Positions 24,668 through 36,690 of a DNA stretch of 64,000 nt are shown one piece after another. Below the pieces are notes generated by a model. The model saw only the letters and a program-made list of their open reading frames with translations. It had not been told where the DNA came from and did no database searches. The stretch is from positions 434,001 to 498,000 of the forward strand of contig JABYQN010000016.1 in NCBI GenBank assembly GCA_022606135.1, read 5' to 3'. Position 1 is the first letter of the stretch; every line of letters starts with the position of its first letter. A program made the translations under genes and the position numbers. This DNA comes from Fomes fomentarius (taxonomy: Eukaryota; Basidiomycota; Agaricomycetes; Polyporales; Polyporaceae).

Positions 24668-26012
24668 GTCGCTAGCAGGGAAGGTGGACAGCTCTGGGGA
24701 TGGCACGAGTGCTGGGGTGAGTGCGTCGCTGCGAGAGCGTACTTGTATTGAAAGTACAACGTGTTGGCACGCGTCACGGCTGCACCCGAGACTCTCTCAC
24801 CCGTCGTGAGTTATTTCCTCAGCCACAACCCTACACCAAGATGACTGGTGCAAGAAGGACATATAGGGAAAAGGGGTGCTTCCGATGCTAGTATTGACTG
24901 CCTATCGACGCTGTGTGGTCCAGATGATCATACCGGTGTTCGCACCGCCGGCCACAGCCCCTGCTAGCTTCCTCGAAGCCTGGGCCACTGGGATCTAATT
25001 GGGTGAAAGGATACACCGGCGGTACCCTCCGCGCAGCCACAAGCGGATGGAATCCGACTCCAAGTGGGGTGGCTTGGGCTCTTGTCAGGATACGCGATAC
25101 AGTACATTCATCATGCAGTTACTAGATGCGGTATAGGTTGATTAAGATATCGTGATACAACTCTCCATGGCGTATGACAGACATCATCTCTGAGACCGAA
25201 TGGAATCTCCTGAGACTAAGACGACCTCTGGCGTTCGCGACTTTGCCACCGGCGGGTTTCTTATCTAACCACACTCGACTATAGTAACCTCGGCAAGGAT
25301 CGGAGTGCCAGTCACTACGGGAAGAATTGATGGGATATAGATATCCAGGTAATACTATACGCCGAATGCAAGACAGACAAGAAAGATTGTGAGGCAAAAA
25401 GATATGCGCTCCATGAACCGGAAAGGGGACGGAGAGTGGAAGAATGAAGAAGCGAAATGGACCAGCACGTGCATGCGAAGCAAGGTAGTGTCCAATACAG
25501 CATATGATGTAGCAGCGAGAGAGAACAGGCCGAGAAGGCGGAGCGAGCCAACAAGACGTGCCAATAGTTGCCAAGACGCACGACGGTTAGCGCGTAAGTA
25601 GAACGCGACAGCATGTTTGCGCTGCTAACATTATCCTCAAGGTGTGTGTCGATCGCCGATAGATTCGTTCGAGCTGGGTTCAGCGAGATTTGATTGACGA
25701 CGAAGAGCCTGAAGATGGTCTGGCTCTCACCTGAGTGGGTTAGTTCATCAGCACTCGTATACTAGTAGACTGATCAAACTAGCACGTACCCGGTCTAGGA
25801 CATTGCTCGCGGCGGCCTGAGTGAACAGGTTACACCTGAAACAACGAGATGATTACCTTCAATCATGCCTTCTAACTGGGACGTTGTGGCCAAACGATTA
25901 GCCCCCTAAGAGTCAAGACTCTACGCTCCCATACGAAGACAACATGTATTTGCACCCATGAAGACATAGACGTAATTATTCCCTACACTGGACACAGGTA
26001 GCATCCTCCCAT
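24668..26012. other. Intergenic, no gene recognised
   Basis: A minus-strand frame at 25122-25574 and an overlapping one at 25315-25614 are hydrophobic in places but have no family signature. Nothing else stands out. The right end shares its sequence with the flank of the relic at 18690-18957. Confidence 0.4.
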
Positions 26013-26966
26013 CTAGGAGTTGTAGCTGGAAAGATCGCGGGGATCGGTACCTAGGTGAGGGAGTTAGACTAAGTGATCTACATCATCTCCAGGAAATCAG
26101 AACATACCACAATCAGACTCATGCACGTCGAACTGGACGTCGTCCGGAATCGGCGTAAGTCTCGTCACAGTCGCCGTAGTGAACCACTAGAGCAAAGCGC
26201 AACGGCGTCAGCCAAGCGTCCGAGTTCACACCAGGGCCCGGACCCTCAAGGACTCAGCAAAGATGACACTGACGATGAAGTGGTCGAACTGCCTGTCACC
26301 ATAGTTGACCTGAAGGATGCCCGTCTCGGACTTGTGGTTCGTCCCGGAGACGTACACGGCCTGCCTCCCGGGCGGGATCGAATACGTCACCTCCTTGGAC
26401 TGTTCCGTGCTCGTGGAGCTCGACGCCTCCGCGCCGCCGCCGATCGTGATCCCCTCGATATCGATGCCCAAGTTCGCATTGAGCGTCGTGGTCTGCGTAA
26501 CCGTCGTCGTACCACCGAGCGTCACGGTGACAGGGTCTGTACTACCGCCGCAGCTGTATTTACAAGCACGATTTGTGCGCGTGAGCGATATTCACGAGAG
26601 CGAGTGTTTTTTGGAAAAAGGAGAACGCGACACACTTTAGCTGAGGGTCGCCAATGACGACGAACTTGCGGACGGTGCCCTCAGCGATGTTCGTCTGGAA
26701 GACATAGAGGTTAGCACAAGGCCAGCGCGGGGATCATTGGCCTCGCGAGATTTGTCACTCACGAGAGTGCACCTGTCCGCGCGCTCGAGCTTCTGGGAAC
26801 CCGACCCTCCGGGACATGAGTTGAACAGGTCCGACTCGTCAAAGTCCGCGCCACCATATTCACGCATAGCGAGCGGGCCACCAGGGCCACTGAGACGTGG
26901 GGAGGGAAGAGCCAAGACGGCGACAGAGTTCAGGACGGAGAGGAGACAGAAAGAGCTGGCCAGCAT
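26013..26966 (-). CDS. Secreted protein with aerolysin/ETX-MTX2-like pore-forming features (tentative), copy 1
   Basis: Five exons: 26966-26763, 26694-26636, 26553-26274, 26186-26108 and 26050-26013; 219 residues. A signal peptide of about 20 residues is followed by a segment shared with copy 2 (GGADFDESDLFNSCPGG). The central exon has alternating Ser/Thr-rich strands around a glycine-rich turn, then a conserved PPGRQAVYV strand. This resembles the membrane-inserting hairpin region of aerolysin-type beta-pore formers, but it rests on pattern only, not on a search. Exons 3 and 4 have exactly the same lengths (280 and 79 nt) in both copies, which supports the models. A secreted, beta-rich protein is well supported; a lytic role is not shown. 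A TATA box lies about 95 bases upstream. Confidence 0.75.
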
Positions 26967-27058
26967 ACTCGATAAGACGAAGAAAAATGTAGGAAGGGGT
27001 AAGGGTAGATGAGAGAGAAAAAAGGAGTGTTAAACACATTGGCCGTGTCCTACACACC

Positions 27059-27065
27059 TTATATA
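27059..27065 (-). promoter_or_regulatory. TATA box of aerolysin-like copy 1
   Basis: TATATAA on the minus strand, 93-99 bases before the ATG at 26966. It sits in a GC-richer surround, at a usual distance for a fungal promoter. Confidence 0.5.
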
Positions 27066-28484
27066 CGCTGGACGTGGACGGGAGATCCTGTCCTCTCGCG
27101 CCAACCTCAGGTCTGGATTGAGCTATGGCTCTCGCTAACACATCATTGTGTACAGTGTGTGGTTGACAGTCGCAATCTCCACACCAGTGTTTGACCGGCA
27201 GGCTACAGCCTTCGTTGCGATGGTTACAAGTGACGAACTACATCTCAGTGTTCGAGCAGTAGAAGTTGGCGGCTCACCCTGATAACGACACGGATGAACA
27301 GCGTATGCCGAGCACGCTGTATAGCTAAACTGTTAGTTCATCATCACCACGAGATGCGCGCCAGACACAGCCGGATTACTGGTCTCCTGTCATCGATGTC
27401 ACTCTCCGACGTTGAACGTTGATGTTCGAAAGATCTTTCAGCACCCTGCTGAGGAATCAGCATCTTAGGCCATCTGTCAGATAGGAGCCTACCAATTGCA
27501 AGAGGTTTCCCAAAGCCACGCCGAAGGGATTCGGGACCTTGATATGGATGCTTGAGGCTATGTGCTTCCAACAGTGCATCCGTATCCCGTGAAGGTATCA
27601 ATGATACCTCGAGACACGAAGCGGCTTCGCTGAGGGGCAGCAAGGAACGCCAGTTACACTTACAGGACATGTCCGGGCGACAGGAAAATTGAAAACTCAT
27701 GAAGTGATCTGGCAGGAACTGAATCAGCTTAGCCAGCGTATGGGTTCACAACACTCACCACTACAGCGTGGGTATCCGCCATTCATAACATTGTGTGCAT
27801 TTCCGCGTATACTCCTACTTAGATTCTGAATGCGTTCGAGACGTACAAAGTAGTGGTGGTGGTAAGAAAGGGAGGCGCCCACCGCGCATGCTAGCGCCCC
27901 TTTCCAGTGCTGGCAACTGCCAACGGCAGAATGTTCGTTCAGAGTTCATATTTCCTGTGACTCTGAGCAGAAGCGACTTGCATTGACATGATGATACAGA
28001 TACAATAGAAAGTACAATTGGACCCACGAGATGTTCTCGTACTCGAACATTCTACTACTTGTGCGGATTCATGCCAGCACGGCGCACACGATTTCGATCG
28101 AGTCCTCCGTCTCATTCCGAACCAGCGGTGACCAGTAGACACCTATTCATCGCCTTTTCTTCCAATCTCACGAAAAAGACCTATCTAGTGCCTATTTCAC
28201 GCGTTCACATCTCGATCACGTACAGAAGAAAAATTGACCCATGCTCGTGCCTTTTCTGACCCTTTTCCAAGGAAGAAAATGGGGAATTGCCCGCCGTGCG
28301 AGGGCGTCTTCAGTGTGCCCACATGTACATCGGTTGGGGGCTCCTCAGTTTATAGGCCCTGTCTCCGACACCGCCTTGTCCACCTGAGTCGGAGTCGGAG
28401 TCAATGCTTCACCCTCAAACAAGGACGCAAGAACGAACATGCACTAGTACATATCGTACACTAATAATACATGATAACCGAAGC
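27066..28484. other. Intergenic; one unassigned short ORF
   Basis: An ATG-initiated minus frame at 27700-27344 (118 codons) has no family features. No other candidate is seen. The stretch separates two minus-strand genes and probably includes the 3' end of the SMP gene transcript. Confidence 0.35.
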
Positions 28485-29779
28485 TTACTCCGCCTTCTCC
28501 GCGCCAACGCCGTCCTGATCCTGCTCCTCACCAAGCTTCTCTCCCTCGTTCCGAGCGGCGTCCTGCACCGCATCTAGCTCGACGGGGTTGGCGGTTGGAC
28601 TGTAGTTGCTGCCCTCGGGATGCTTATCACCGGCACTCTGAGGTTCGGGTGCAACATTGCCCTCAGGAGAGCGGCCGAGTACCTTCGCCTCAGCAGAGAC
28701 AATGTCAGACGCGCCCTCTGTAAAGTAGTGTTAAAATAGACCCGTCTGGACCGTACTAGGATGCGTACCCTTGCCAACAGTGCTGGCATCTACTCCACCG
28801 ACCAAATTTAGCTCGCGGTCAGCCTTGATGCGTTCCGCATCGCGGAGCGCGATCTCGCGGAGAGTGTCGTCGTCAATGTGCGTCCCGTCGCCGTCGGGGT
28901 GCCGCGCAGCTGCACTCTGCGCTTCGGCGGCGAGTGAGCCAGGCGGAGGACGAAAGCCGAGTGCACGGTGCTCGTGCGACATCAGGATGCGAGCATCGGC
29001 TGCGCAGGGTTGGTCAACACATGCAGAGAAGATCTGCGCTAAGGACTTACATGCGCTGATCGTGTTGAGGTTGATTTCGGATTTGGAAGGCGAGTGACGA
29101 GTGGGAGAACGTTTGCCATTCACGTGAGTGGTGGCGGTCGGTAGCGCATCTTTGTCCGCGCCTGGGCTGGACTGCCGCTCCGCCCTGGTAGGTATTAGAA
29201 TCAAATGCTGCGGATGTGGCATTGAGACACTGACAGAATCTTGAGCGCGTCCTCACGTGCGATCTCCTTGAGTTTGGTGGTGTCGACAGCAGCGCCTGGC
29301 TTTCCCTCAGGACGCTTCGCCGCAACGGACTGAATTTCCGCCGCGAACGAGCCCTGCGGCGGGCGGAAGCCGAGAATTTTGTGCTCCTCAGACATGATTT
29401 TGCGCGCCTCGGCTGCATGAGCGCATATGTTCGGTCATCTGGTCTGGATAGGAGCTACGTATGACGTACTCATCGAAACCGCTTCGATGTCGATGCCCGC
29501 GGCCTTCGCGATATCCGACGCTGCGCTGGACCTGCGCCTGTGCATCTTGGTCGCGTCAGCCTTCGTCTTATCGGAGGCCGCACTCGAGTGACGCCTGTGC
29601 CCTTCGTTGAAAGTGCTATTCGTCGGACTACTCTTCGTGGTGTTCCCGCTGAGCGAAGTAACTGGGGTGACCTTAGGCAGTGTCACGGCGGGGGTGCGAA
29701 TAGCACGGAAGACGTCGCCAGACACGACGGGGACCTCCATCGTCATCCCACGAGATGCGGTCTGCGTCATCGTCGCCAT
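28485..29779 (-). CDS. SMP-domain (seed-maturation-protein-like) protein, intact copy
   Basis: Five exons: 29779-29470, 29412-29235, 29184-29051, 28999-28769 and 28717-28485; 361 residues. After a disordered Ser/Thr-rich N-terminus come two repeats of one unit. Unit 1 has SEEHKILGFRPPQGSFAAEI (about 110-165) and unit 2 has SHEHRALGFRPPPGSLAAEA (about 212-280). Each ends in an Ala/Lys-rich helix (LKEIAREDALKI; LREIALRDAERI). This is the RPP.GS.AA..QS.A pattern of SMP/LEA-like domains, which in plants accumulate in drying seeds. In fungi a stress or dormancy role is only inferred. The tail is acidic, disordered and rich in Glu, Gly and Gln. The start ATG is preceded by a good leader and a TATA box. 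Three other loci here carry fragments of the same family. Confidence 0.85.
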
Positions 29780-29932
29780 GTTTGCCGTGGTCGTCGGTGT
29801 CGATGCTGTGGAGGAGAGTCTAGGGCAGTGGGTGTGAGAGTGTTCGAGCACAGATGCGACTCGACGTCGATGTTAGGAGGGCTGATAGTCGTTTAGGGGA
29901 AAGTGGGAGCGGTGGCCAGGTGGGAAGGGCAT

Positions 29933-29940
29933 GATATATG
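29933..29940 (-). promoter_or_regulatory. TATA-like box of SMP gene
   Basis: CATATATC on the minus strand, about 155 bases before the chosen start at 29779. The leader between them is C/A-rich, as expected for a fungal 5' UTR. Confidence 0.4.
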
Positions 29941-31145
29941 GGGTGCGAGGCGTGGAGTAGTCAGGCGCTGTCGAGCGCACCGCGGATGGCTATCGGTGGC
30001 GCCGTCGCGTCATTGGCCCCGCCCCCTAAAACGCCGCGCTGCGTCACACGCACGTGACTACTGCGTACTGCGGTCACACTCTCCTAAAAATAAGCACGTA
30101 CCATCGCTCGCTGCCGCAGGGCCGAATGCAGATGAGAACTATACGCAGTCAGTGCAACGGCTTGTTACCCGCGGTACCAGGTTGTATCGGGTTAGCATGC
30201 CACGGTGGAGGAAACAGCATCAGGGACCTACAGTATAAATCTCGCTCCGGTCAACGATCAGAGAGACCGCGTACACGGTTAGCTTTGAGGCTGTCCAGTA
30301 GTAGGGTTCAGAAGGGACTGCGGTTGGATTGCGGAGGGAAGTCAGAGAAGGCGCTTCATATGACGTTTGAGATATGACGCTTGATATACTCAAGTATGGT
30401 GGCTCCTCTCCTCACACGGTACACATGTTAGCGCAGGAATGTTCCCCTACAGCGGAGCGAGAGAAAATTCCCTCGACACGTTGGCATTTCTTCCACTCCA
30501 GCGCGATCGGAATCTTCAGCAGGATGAGTGTTAGCTACCGAGAAGACGGAGGGATCATGAGTCACGTCATAGTAGTTATCGGCAGACGACAATAAAAAGG
30601 ATGTACCGTTACATTCAAACGAACTCTTTACTCTTCTGCTCGATACGAGCACGCAGCTGTAGTGGTTGTTGAAATACCGTAGGATTAGCGTTTTGTTCTT
30701 GAGTGCTCTTGGACCTTCTACAGTCCGAAGAGATTGTATCAAAGATCAGGCCATCAAGGGCTACTATGCATCGTAAAGCCTTCAAAATTCAATACTCCAC
30801 GCGCAGAGATTGTCCAGAAGCGCAGTAGAGGTTGTTGTCATCGCCGAGAAGAGAACGTGGCCTGTCAGTATCAGGCCATGGTACTTAGTCTCGGTGACCA
30901 CGGAGGTTCAGCCATACTAGTCTGAGAAGCGTGGTCAGCACATCTTCCTAGCTTAATCGAGCCCTCATTGATAAGATGTGCACGGGCGGGTCCCAGTACT
31001 CACCTGCACGGGTATGCTTGGATGTGACGGTAATACAACTCTCGGAAGCTGGGAATTCTCTAAGCGCCCGAGCCATCCACTCTTCAGCTGAAGCGCCCGG
31101 ACCGTCACGTCACCTCATGCACGAGCTCTAGACGTGCCACTCACA
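29941..31145. other. Intergenic, no gene seen
   Basis: Only short frames without features. It lies between the divergently transcribed SMP and UbiA genes, so it should contain both promoters. Confidence 0.45.
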
Positions 31146-32160
31146 ATGGACGCACATCTAGTAAGGACACTCATCAAAGTCAGCCGACCTGTAGGTTGGA
31201 GCTTTGGGCCAATTTTGTGGGCCATCGGCTTCCTGCACTCTCCAAGAAGTGCAACGGTGCGGAGGGCTGTGGTGGTGCCGCAATTGTTATCATTCTCGGC
31301 TCCTCTTGCACTTGGTACGTTTTCTCTCACACATCGCTAACCTTGCCCTGAACATCTGGACGCCAGTGGTCTTTGGCATTAATGACGTATACGACTACGC
31401 TACGGATATCCAAAATCCGAGGAAGACAGTGGATGGGCTCGAAGGCACAATCCTCGATCCGTCCTACCATGACCCAGTCATCTTCGCCGCTTGCCTTTCC
31501 ACGCTCGCAATTCTCCTATGCTCTCTCCTTACGGTCCGACTGCATAACACGCTAGTCGTCTCCACCCTCCTAGTATTTTCGTGGGGCTATTCAGCGCCAC
31601 CACTCCGGTTCAAAGAACGCCCTGGGCTCGACTCTCTCTCCAATGGCATCATCATCGACCTCTGTTATCTCGCAGGCTATACTGCAGGCGGCGGCCTCCT
31701 GCTCAACAAGGGCTTCCTAAGACTCAAGGGTCATGTTGTTGGACTTTGCACTGCCGGAGTACACGCCCTTGGGGCTGTTGTGGACATCGATGCGGACGCG
31801 GCAGCGGGGCAGCGAACCTTCGCGACTGTGCTTGGTGCCAACGCTGCTCTCGGGTTTGCTGCGAGCACGTAGTGAGTAGCTTGTCCATTCCCCCGCTTGT
31901 CATATACGTACTGACTGACGTATTCGTGGGAATGCAGCCTCATCGCCTTTGCCATCGAACGGGACCTCACAATCTTTGGAGTCTACATTCTTGGTGGACT
32001 CTGCATAGTTCTGGTACCCCTTTTCGATCTCGGACTCGCGCACATCGCATTCCAGGCGGTAGTGTACTGGACCCTCTCCATGTCGGCGGTTTGGTTCGCG
32101 GACAAGGCTCTAAAAGCCGCGAAGCGTCGTCCCCTCGTGACATTCAGGAAGGAAGAGTGA
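31146..32160 (+). CDS. UbiA-family membrane prenyltransferase
   Basis: Three exons, 31146-31314, 31367-31871 and 31938-32160, give 298 residues, a typical length. The two aspartate-rich motifs are present: NDVYDYATD at residues 62-70 (N-D-x-x-D-x-x-x-D) and DIDADAAAGQRT from residue 196. Between and around them are about eight hydrophobic spans. These motifs bind Mg2+ and the diphosphate of a prenyl donor, and the enzyme attaches or rearranges the prenyl chain within a membrane. The fungal family includes quinone, haem A and meroterpenoid prenyltransferases and also terpene cyclases, so the substrate cannot be named. The wording is not that of the conserved COQ2 or COX10, which suggests a secondary role. 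The protein ends in a basic tail (KRRPLVTFRKEE). Confidence 0.92.
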
Positions 32161-33675
32161 TAGTTGTTGAAATGTCGGTTCACTCAGGTGCGTCTCTGAT
32201 GCGTAATGCATCCCAACGCGCTACCGAGGCACATCTTGAAACTATCTATAGGACCTATCTTCGAGTTAGCATCTTGCGCGCGTATTGGTTCCGTGCCCGG
32301 AGGCGTCTCCAGAGTTTCGGCAAATCCCATTCCGGTCAAGCTACTGTTAGCTCTCTACACTGCCCCTTGTCTGCGACCTCCCACCGGCCGTGCCGGACTT
32401 GCAGCGCCATACCTTGGGAAACAATCGCGGTGATTGTGCACGCAGAGATCGAACTGATTGCCTTTTCGGGGGAGAGGGACTGTGATATTCTAGGGGACAC
32501 GAAGGTTGACCGTGACCGGACACTGATGTACTGAATGCGATCTAGCATGTATAGAGGCACGCTTTTGGGGGCCTTCAGATGACCCTAGGTCAAATCCAGT
32601 ACCTTTGTTCATAACAACTGGGGCCACCGCTCGGCCGTCGTTGCCCTAGTGCCTCTCATGTGGCTGCGGAAGCACCGCTGGTCCTGTTGCTAGAAGGTGC
32701 ATCACGAGATGGACAGATAGATGTCTTCCGCCTCTGTCTTTCACCGGTGGCCAACCAAACATAGAAGAGATGGATACTGCTACTAGTATCGCCTACTACT
32801 TCCCGACTCTCAGCCCTTCTACGGTAAGGCTATCTGCCTTCACTAGCCAGTCTGTCACTCTCAGATGGCGAACCTCTTAGATGCAACTACCATGTGTGTG
32901 TTCACAGAGGATTTCTTTGCCGCTCCCCAAGTTGATATTTCCCTCCTCGCATTAGCGTACAGGGAACGCGCTATCGTTGGCACGTGGCTTCGACCAGTTC
33001 TTCCACCGCCTCTGACCAGTCTTCCGGGGAGCATATTACGTCTTCATGAATCTTTATGGTCTTCGGCTGATTGAAAGAAGTCATCACTCTGCCTCAGGGA
33101 CTCCGCGCGACTCGGACTTCAGGTTGGAGTACAAGAGTGCGCGCGACACCAGTGACGACGGCCGGCCCGGGAGACGCTGGGAAATCCGCAACCAGCGCCT
33201 CGGATCACAGGGAAAGATTCATCAACATCGTGTGGTGATGATTGATCTGATCAGACCATGCCACACTGTTGAAGATCCCCAAACCAGCACTGTATACATA
33301 CCATGGACCCGTCCTCCAGACTCCACGCAAGCTGGGGATGCTCGTGGAGAAAGTGGTAAATGGTTCATATTTCCTTGTAAGTCTCAAGTCCCCTCATTTC
33401 CAACGATTGAGGGGGCAGTGCTCGGCTGCTTTCAACTGTTGAACTGACGTGTGTTTCTTCGGCATCATGGAGTGTGATTCTGAAATATATCGGCGTGCAC
33501 ACATTCCGCATAGCCTAATGAACACTGCATCATCAAACACGCTTGTTTCAGATGTACTTCTACCGCAGTGGTCGGTTCGACTACTGCTTGGATCTTTCCT
33601 CTCTCTGATCCCACTTCTTTCCTTCTCGAACCCGAAAGACAGCTGGTCTGTCCTCCTGACTGTGACGACACGACT
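32161..33675. other. Intergenic, no gene recognised
   Basis: Frames at 32206-32433 and 33046-33447 have no recognisable features. The end holds the promoter of DUF6533 copy C. Confidence 0.4.
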
Positions 33676-35394
33676 ATGAACGAAACTTATGAAAACATGA
33701 TCACTAAGTACATCTCCATTTCGTTACCCTGGGCGCTCTCATCCTGATTCTCAATCGCCCCTCTTCGCTCAGCGCGCACTGGTCGGACTATGGCAACCAC
33801 GTTATCTCTTCAGTCTCATTTGGTATGTTTGTCATGTTCAACGACTTTGATTGACATGCCTGAGCCAAGCCCCCGTACAGCCCTCCTTTACTATGATTTC
33901 GCCCTCACCATGCCTCTTGAGGTGAAACATTTTTGGGGTCGTCGACTCTCGTGGCCATCGGCCCTTTACTTTTTGAACCGATACTTCTCGGTCGTCTCCC
34001 ATCTGCCGATTGTCTATAAAGACTTCGGTAATCCGTCAAAATTAGTACGCTCCACAGCTTCTTCGGCCGTGACTTGAACGTACTGATCTATTGTCGACAG
34101 AGGTGCATAATCACGGTCTTATGGAACAAGCTTCAGTGATCTTTACCTTTCCTCTCCCGCCCTCTCCAGTTGCGAGCAGCTTCAGCTATATCACGGGTTT
34201 CTCGAGGTTATCTCGCAAGGATTAGTGGCAGGTATGTTCCACGTTATCCTCATATGACTCTCCTATGGTGTTCACGTTGATCATCGACGTCACCAGCGCT
34301 TCTGATAGTGCGCACATATGCGCTGCACAATCGAAGCCGTGATATCGTCATATTTCTCTCAGTGTTCGTGGCTTTCGGAGGTGCAATGGCTATCGTACGT
34401 TCTCACAAGCCTCGCAGAGCTTTGACTAGTGTCTGTTGTGGCTGACATGCGTTGTACCAGTGGGCACTTATCCAGACTATACGTGGTGTACACGACCCGT
34501 CGGGTGATGCAAACATATTTTACAACGGGTGCGTTCTGATGCTCTCAGAATCACAGTGAGTACCTCTTTCTTTGACTCTGGGAGCGCATGTATCCCTGAC
34601 CATTGTCGCCTCATATCTCACGTGCACCAGGGGCAAACGTGAGTTGTATCTACTGAATGCTTCAATATTTGGGACACATTGCGATATCGACCGTCTTATA
34701 ACAGGTTATGCGATCGCATGGAGTGCGGGTTTGGTGTTCGACACAGTTGTATTTGTCATCACCCTGTCTGGCACTTTGAGATCAGGTTTTATCTTGCGAG
34801 GTGGATTGTTCTATCTGATCATGCGAGACGGTGAGTAGCAAGCGCGTCGCAGGGAACAACAATGCTGATATTGTCAATACTCATGACCCTCAGGGACAAT
34901 CTACTTCGGGTGAGCTACAACCTTGCGGCCCTCGCTGGGAATATATTTAACGAGATTGCGGACCAGCATCCTCCTCGTCTGCTATCTTGCGAACGTCTTG
35001 TCCTTCGTGGTGAGCTTAGTCTTATACACTCATCTACGCTGGCAATGCTGATACCGTACAAACGTTACAGTATGCCGCGGTGAGCTGTCCACTCTCCGAC
35101 CGCCGATCCTATCTACTGATCCATATACGGGATAAATAGCCAGGGTATCGGGGCTGCATGGCGACGTTTACGAATGTGTAAGTGGTTCGTGGCTGTTGTC
35201 TCTAGGATTGCTCTTACTCAGTTGGGATTCCCAGTCTCTCATCCATACTCGTCACCCGGATGATGCTCAACATACGCGACCACGATCCATGCCCGGAAAG
35301 CTCTTTGATTCAGAAGTCGAAGGAAACCTCATTACAGTTCTATCACCCGCATATGTCTGTTACCAGTCGCCAGTCAGACATAGTGTATAGCTAG
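33676..35394 (+). CDS. DUF6533 membrane protein, copy C
   Basis: Fourteen exons: 33676-33707, 33773-33822, 33881-34044, 34101-34102, 34170-34231, 34297-34394, 34461-34555, 34631-34638, 34705-34830, 34894-34909, 34967-35009, 35071-35079, 35140-35177 and 35235-35394. They total 903 nt, or 300 residues, and this is a multiple of three only if the 2-nt exon is used. Landmarks are LLYYDFALTMP, LNRYFSVVSHLPIVYK, EQLQLYHG, VRTYALHNRSRD, RYAIAWSAGLVFDTVVF, RGGLFYLIMRDGTIYFG and TRMMLNIRDHD. It is an integral membrane protein of unknown function, with its N-terminus probably outside. The final exon is a polar cytosolic tail. Confidence 0.82.
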
Positions 35395-35543
35395 TGACAC
35401 GTAGCGTAGAATCTACTGTCTTGTTTTTGAATGACGTGGTGGTAGAGCATGAGAACCAGCAGGGATAGTGGTTGTCGACTTAAACGTAGTAGGTGAGGTC
35501 AGACAGCCCTGATACATATAGATTGAATTAATGTTGTAGTTTC

Positions 35544-35791
35544 ATGCAGGTTTGGAAAGGGCTCGGGCTGCCTTCTCCCGGGCCGCTCAGAACCATCTTG
35601 CTCCGCAGACTAGCAAGCGCTACGGAAAGGCGATCTGCTATCTCCGCTTCGACTTCTCGAGACCAATTCAAGCGCTGGAACGAACTTGCAATTGCACTGA
35701 ACCAGCACGTACTTATATTCTTGCCTTCGAATCTGACGTCCGCTATACACGAAGGACTTTCCACGACCTGACCTCTTCCTCTGCATCATAG
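35544..35791 (+). pseudogene. Relic of a Crypton-type tyrosine recombinase (core-binding region)
   Basis: One plus frame reads GLERARAAFSRAA then HLAPQTSKRYGKAI. A second frame continues from the same point with NELAIALNQHVLIFLPSNLT then AIHEGLST. Joined across a one-base slip, the order matches the N-terminal helical domain of fungal Crypton recombinases, which typically read like (H)LAPST.+RYG.A...F, then a (L)PA....L..F...L..S pattern. No catalytic domain with the R..HxxR..Y set is visible. It is a small, decayed piece, so the call is tentative. Confidence 0.4.
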
Positions 35792-36556
35792 GTCCAGTAT
35801 AAACTATGCTATTCTAGAGGTGATCAGTGCAAGACTCACAGGTTCGCACCGATCGAGACCGCGTGCAGCGGCGCCGCATCGATATCAACATCATCGAGAT
35901 CATCTATCGTGGGCTGGGCTGGGGGATACAGGTTTAATGTTCGTTGCGCGTCGTCTAGCTTGGGACTACCTCGGCGGTTGTACTGAGTTCGCGCGGAGGT
36001 TCCGGGCTTGAAGTAAGTTCCACGTACGGGGTCCGGTTCTCAACGTCTATGGAGCGAGGCTGATGATTGTTCGTCAAAGAGCACGATTCTACTCCTCTAG
36101 ACCCTTTCCCGTGCAATGTAACGAACAGTGTCGTTGCTGGGACTCTCTTACCATGGGAATTGAGCTGGCCCCTCGCTGGATCTAACAAGCATGTCGATGG
36201 GAGAACGCCTCCGCCCCAGCGGATCTGTCTTCCCTCGTGAACCGCTACGAAGGTAACTACATACACGGCTGTTCGTCGTGCTCGTTGACATGGCACTGCA
36301 AAGATAGGCCAACGACTGACTATCGCGATGGCATCCGCGCCAACCCGCAAGTGACACCTGTAGATCACCGACGGGCCACTGGCTACCCGCGACGTTGTCC
36401 ACGGTTCGCGTGTCGGCCAACACAAAGTTGCCTCGCGTCGCGCGACCATATCTCGTTGTTTGAGAAACGGAATCCAGATCTCTAGTCGTCGGCGGTCCTC
36501 AATGGGACGGCGATCTGTGGGCGTCGTCCGACACCACGCGCTGGCAACCGCGGGAG
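35792..36556. other. Intergenic, no gene recognised
   Basis: A minus frame at 35955-36449 lacks features. Nothing else supports a gene. Confidence 0.4.
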
Positions 36557-36563
36557 ATATATA
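36557..36563 (+). promoter_or_regulatory. TATA box of aerolysin-like copy 2
   Basis: ATATATA, 128 bases before the ATG at 36691, followed by a C-rich leader. Confidence 0.45.
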
Positions 36564-36690
36564 CTGTGCGTGGATTGCGTTATGTCTCCCCCAGCCCCCG
36601 GCTCCTCACATTTCTCCATCCTGAAGTACCACAGATACATCCACTCTTTGACCTCGAACCCCACTACACTACCTCAACTCACAAGTCGAC

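Noticed and set aside
24890..25080. A GC-rich block without ORFs as a possible structured RNA gene.
   Set aside because: No recognisable tRNA, 5S or snoRNA boxes; no support beyond composition.
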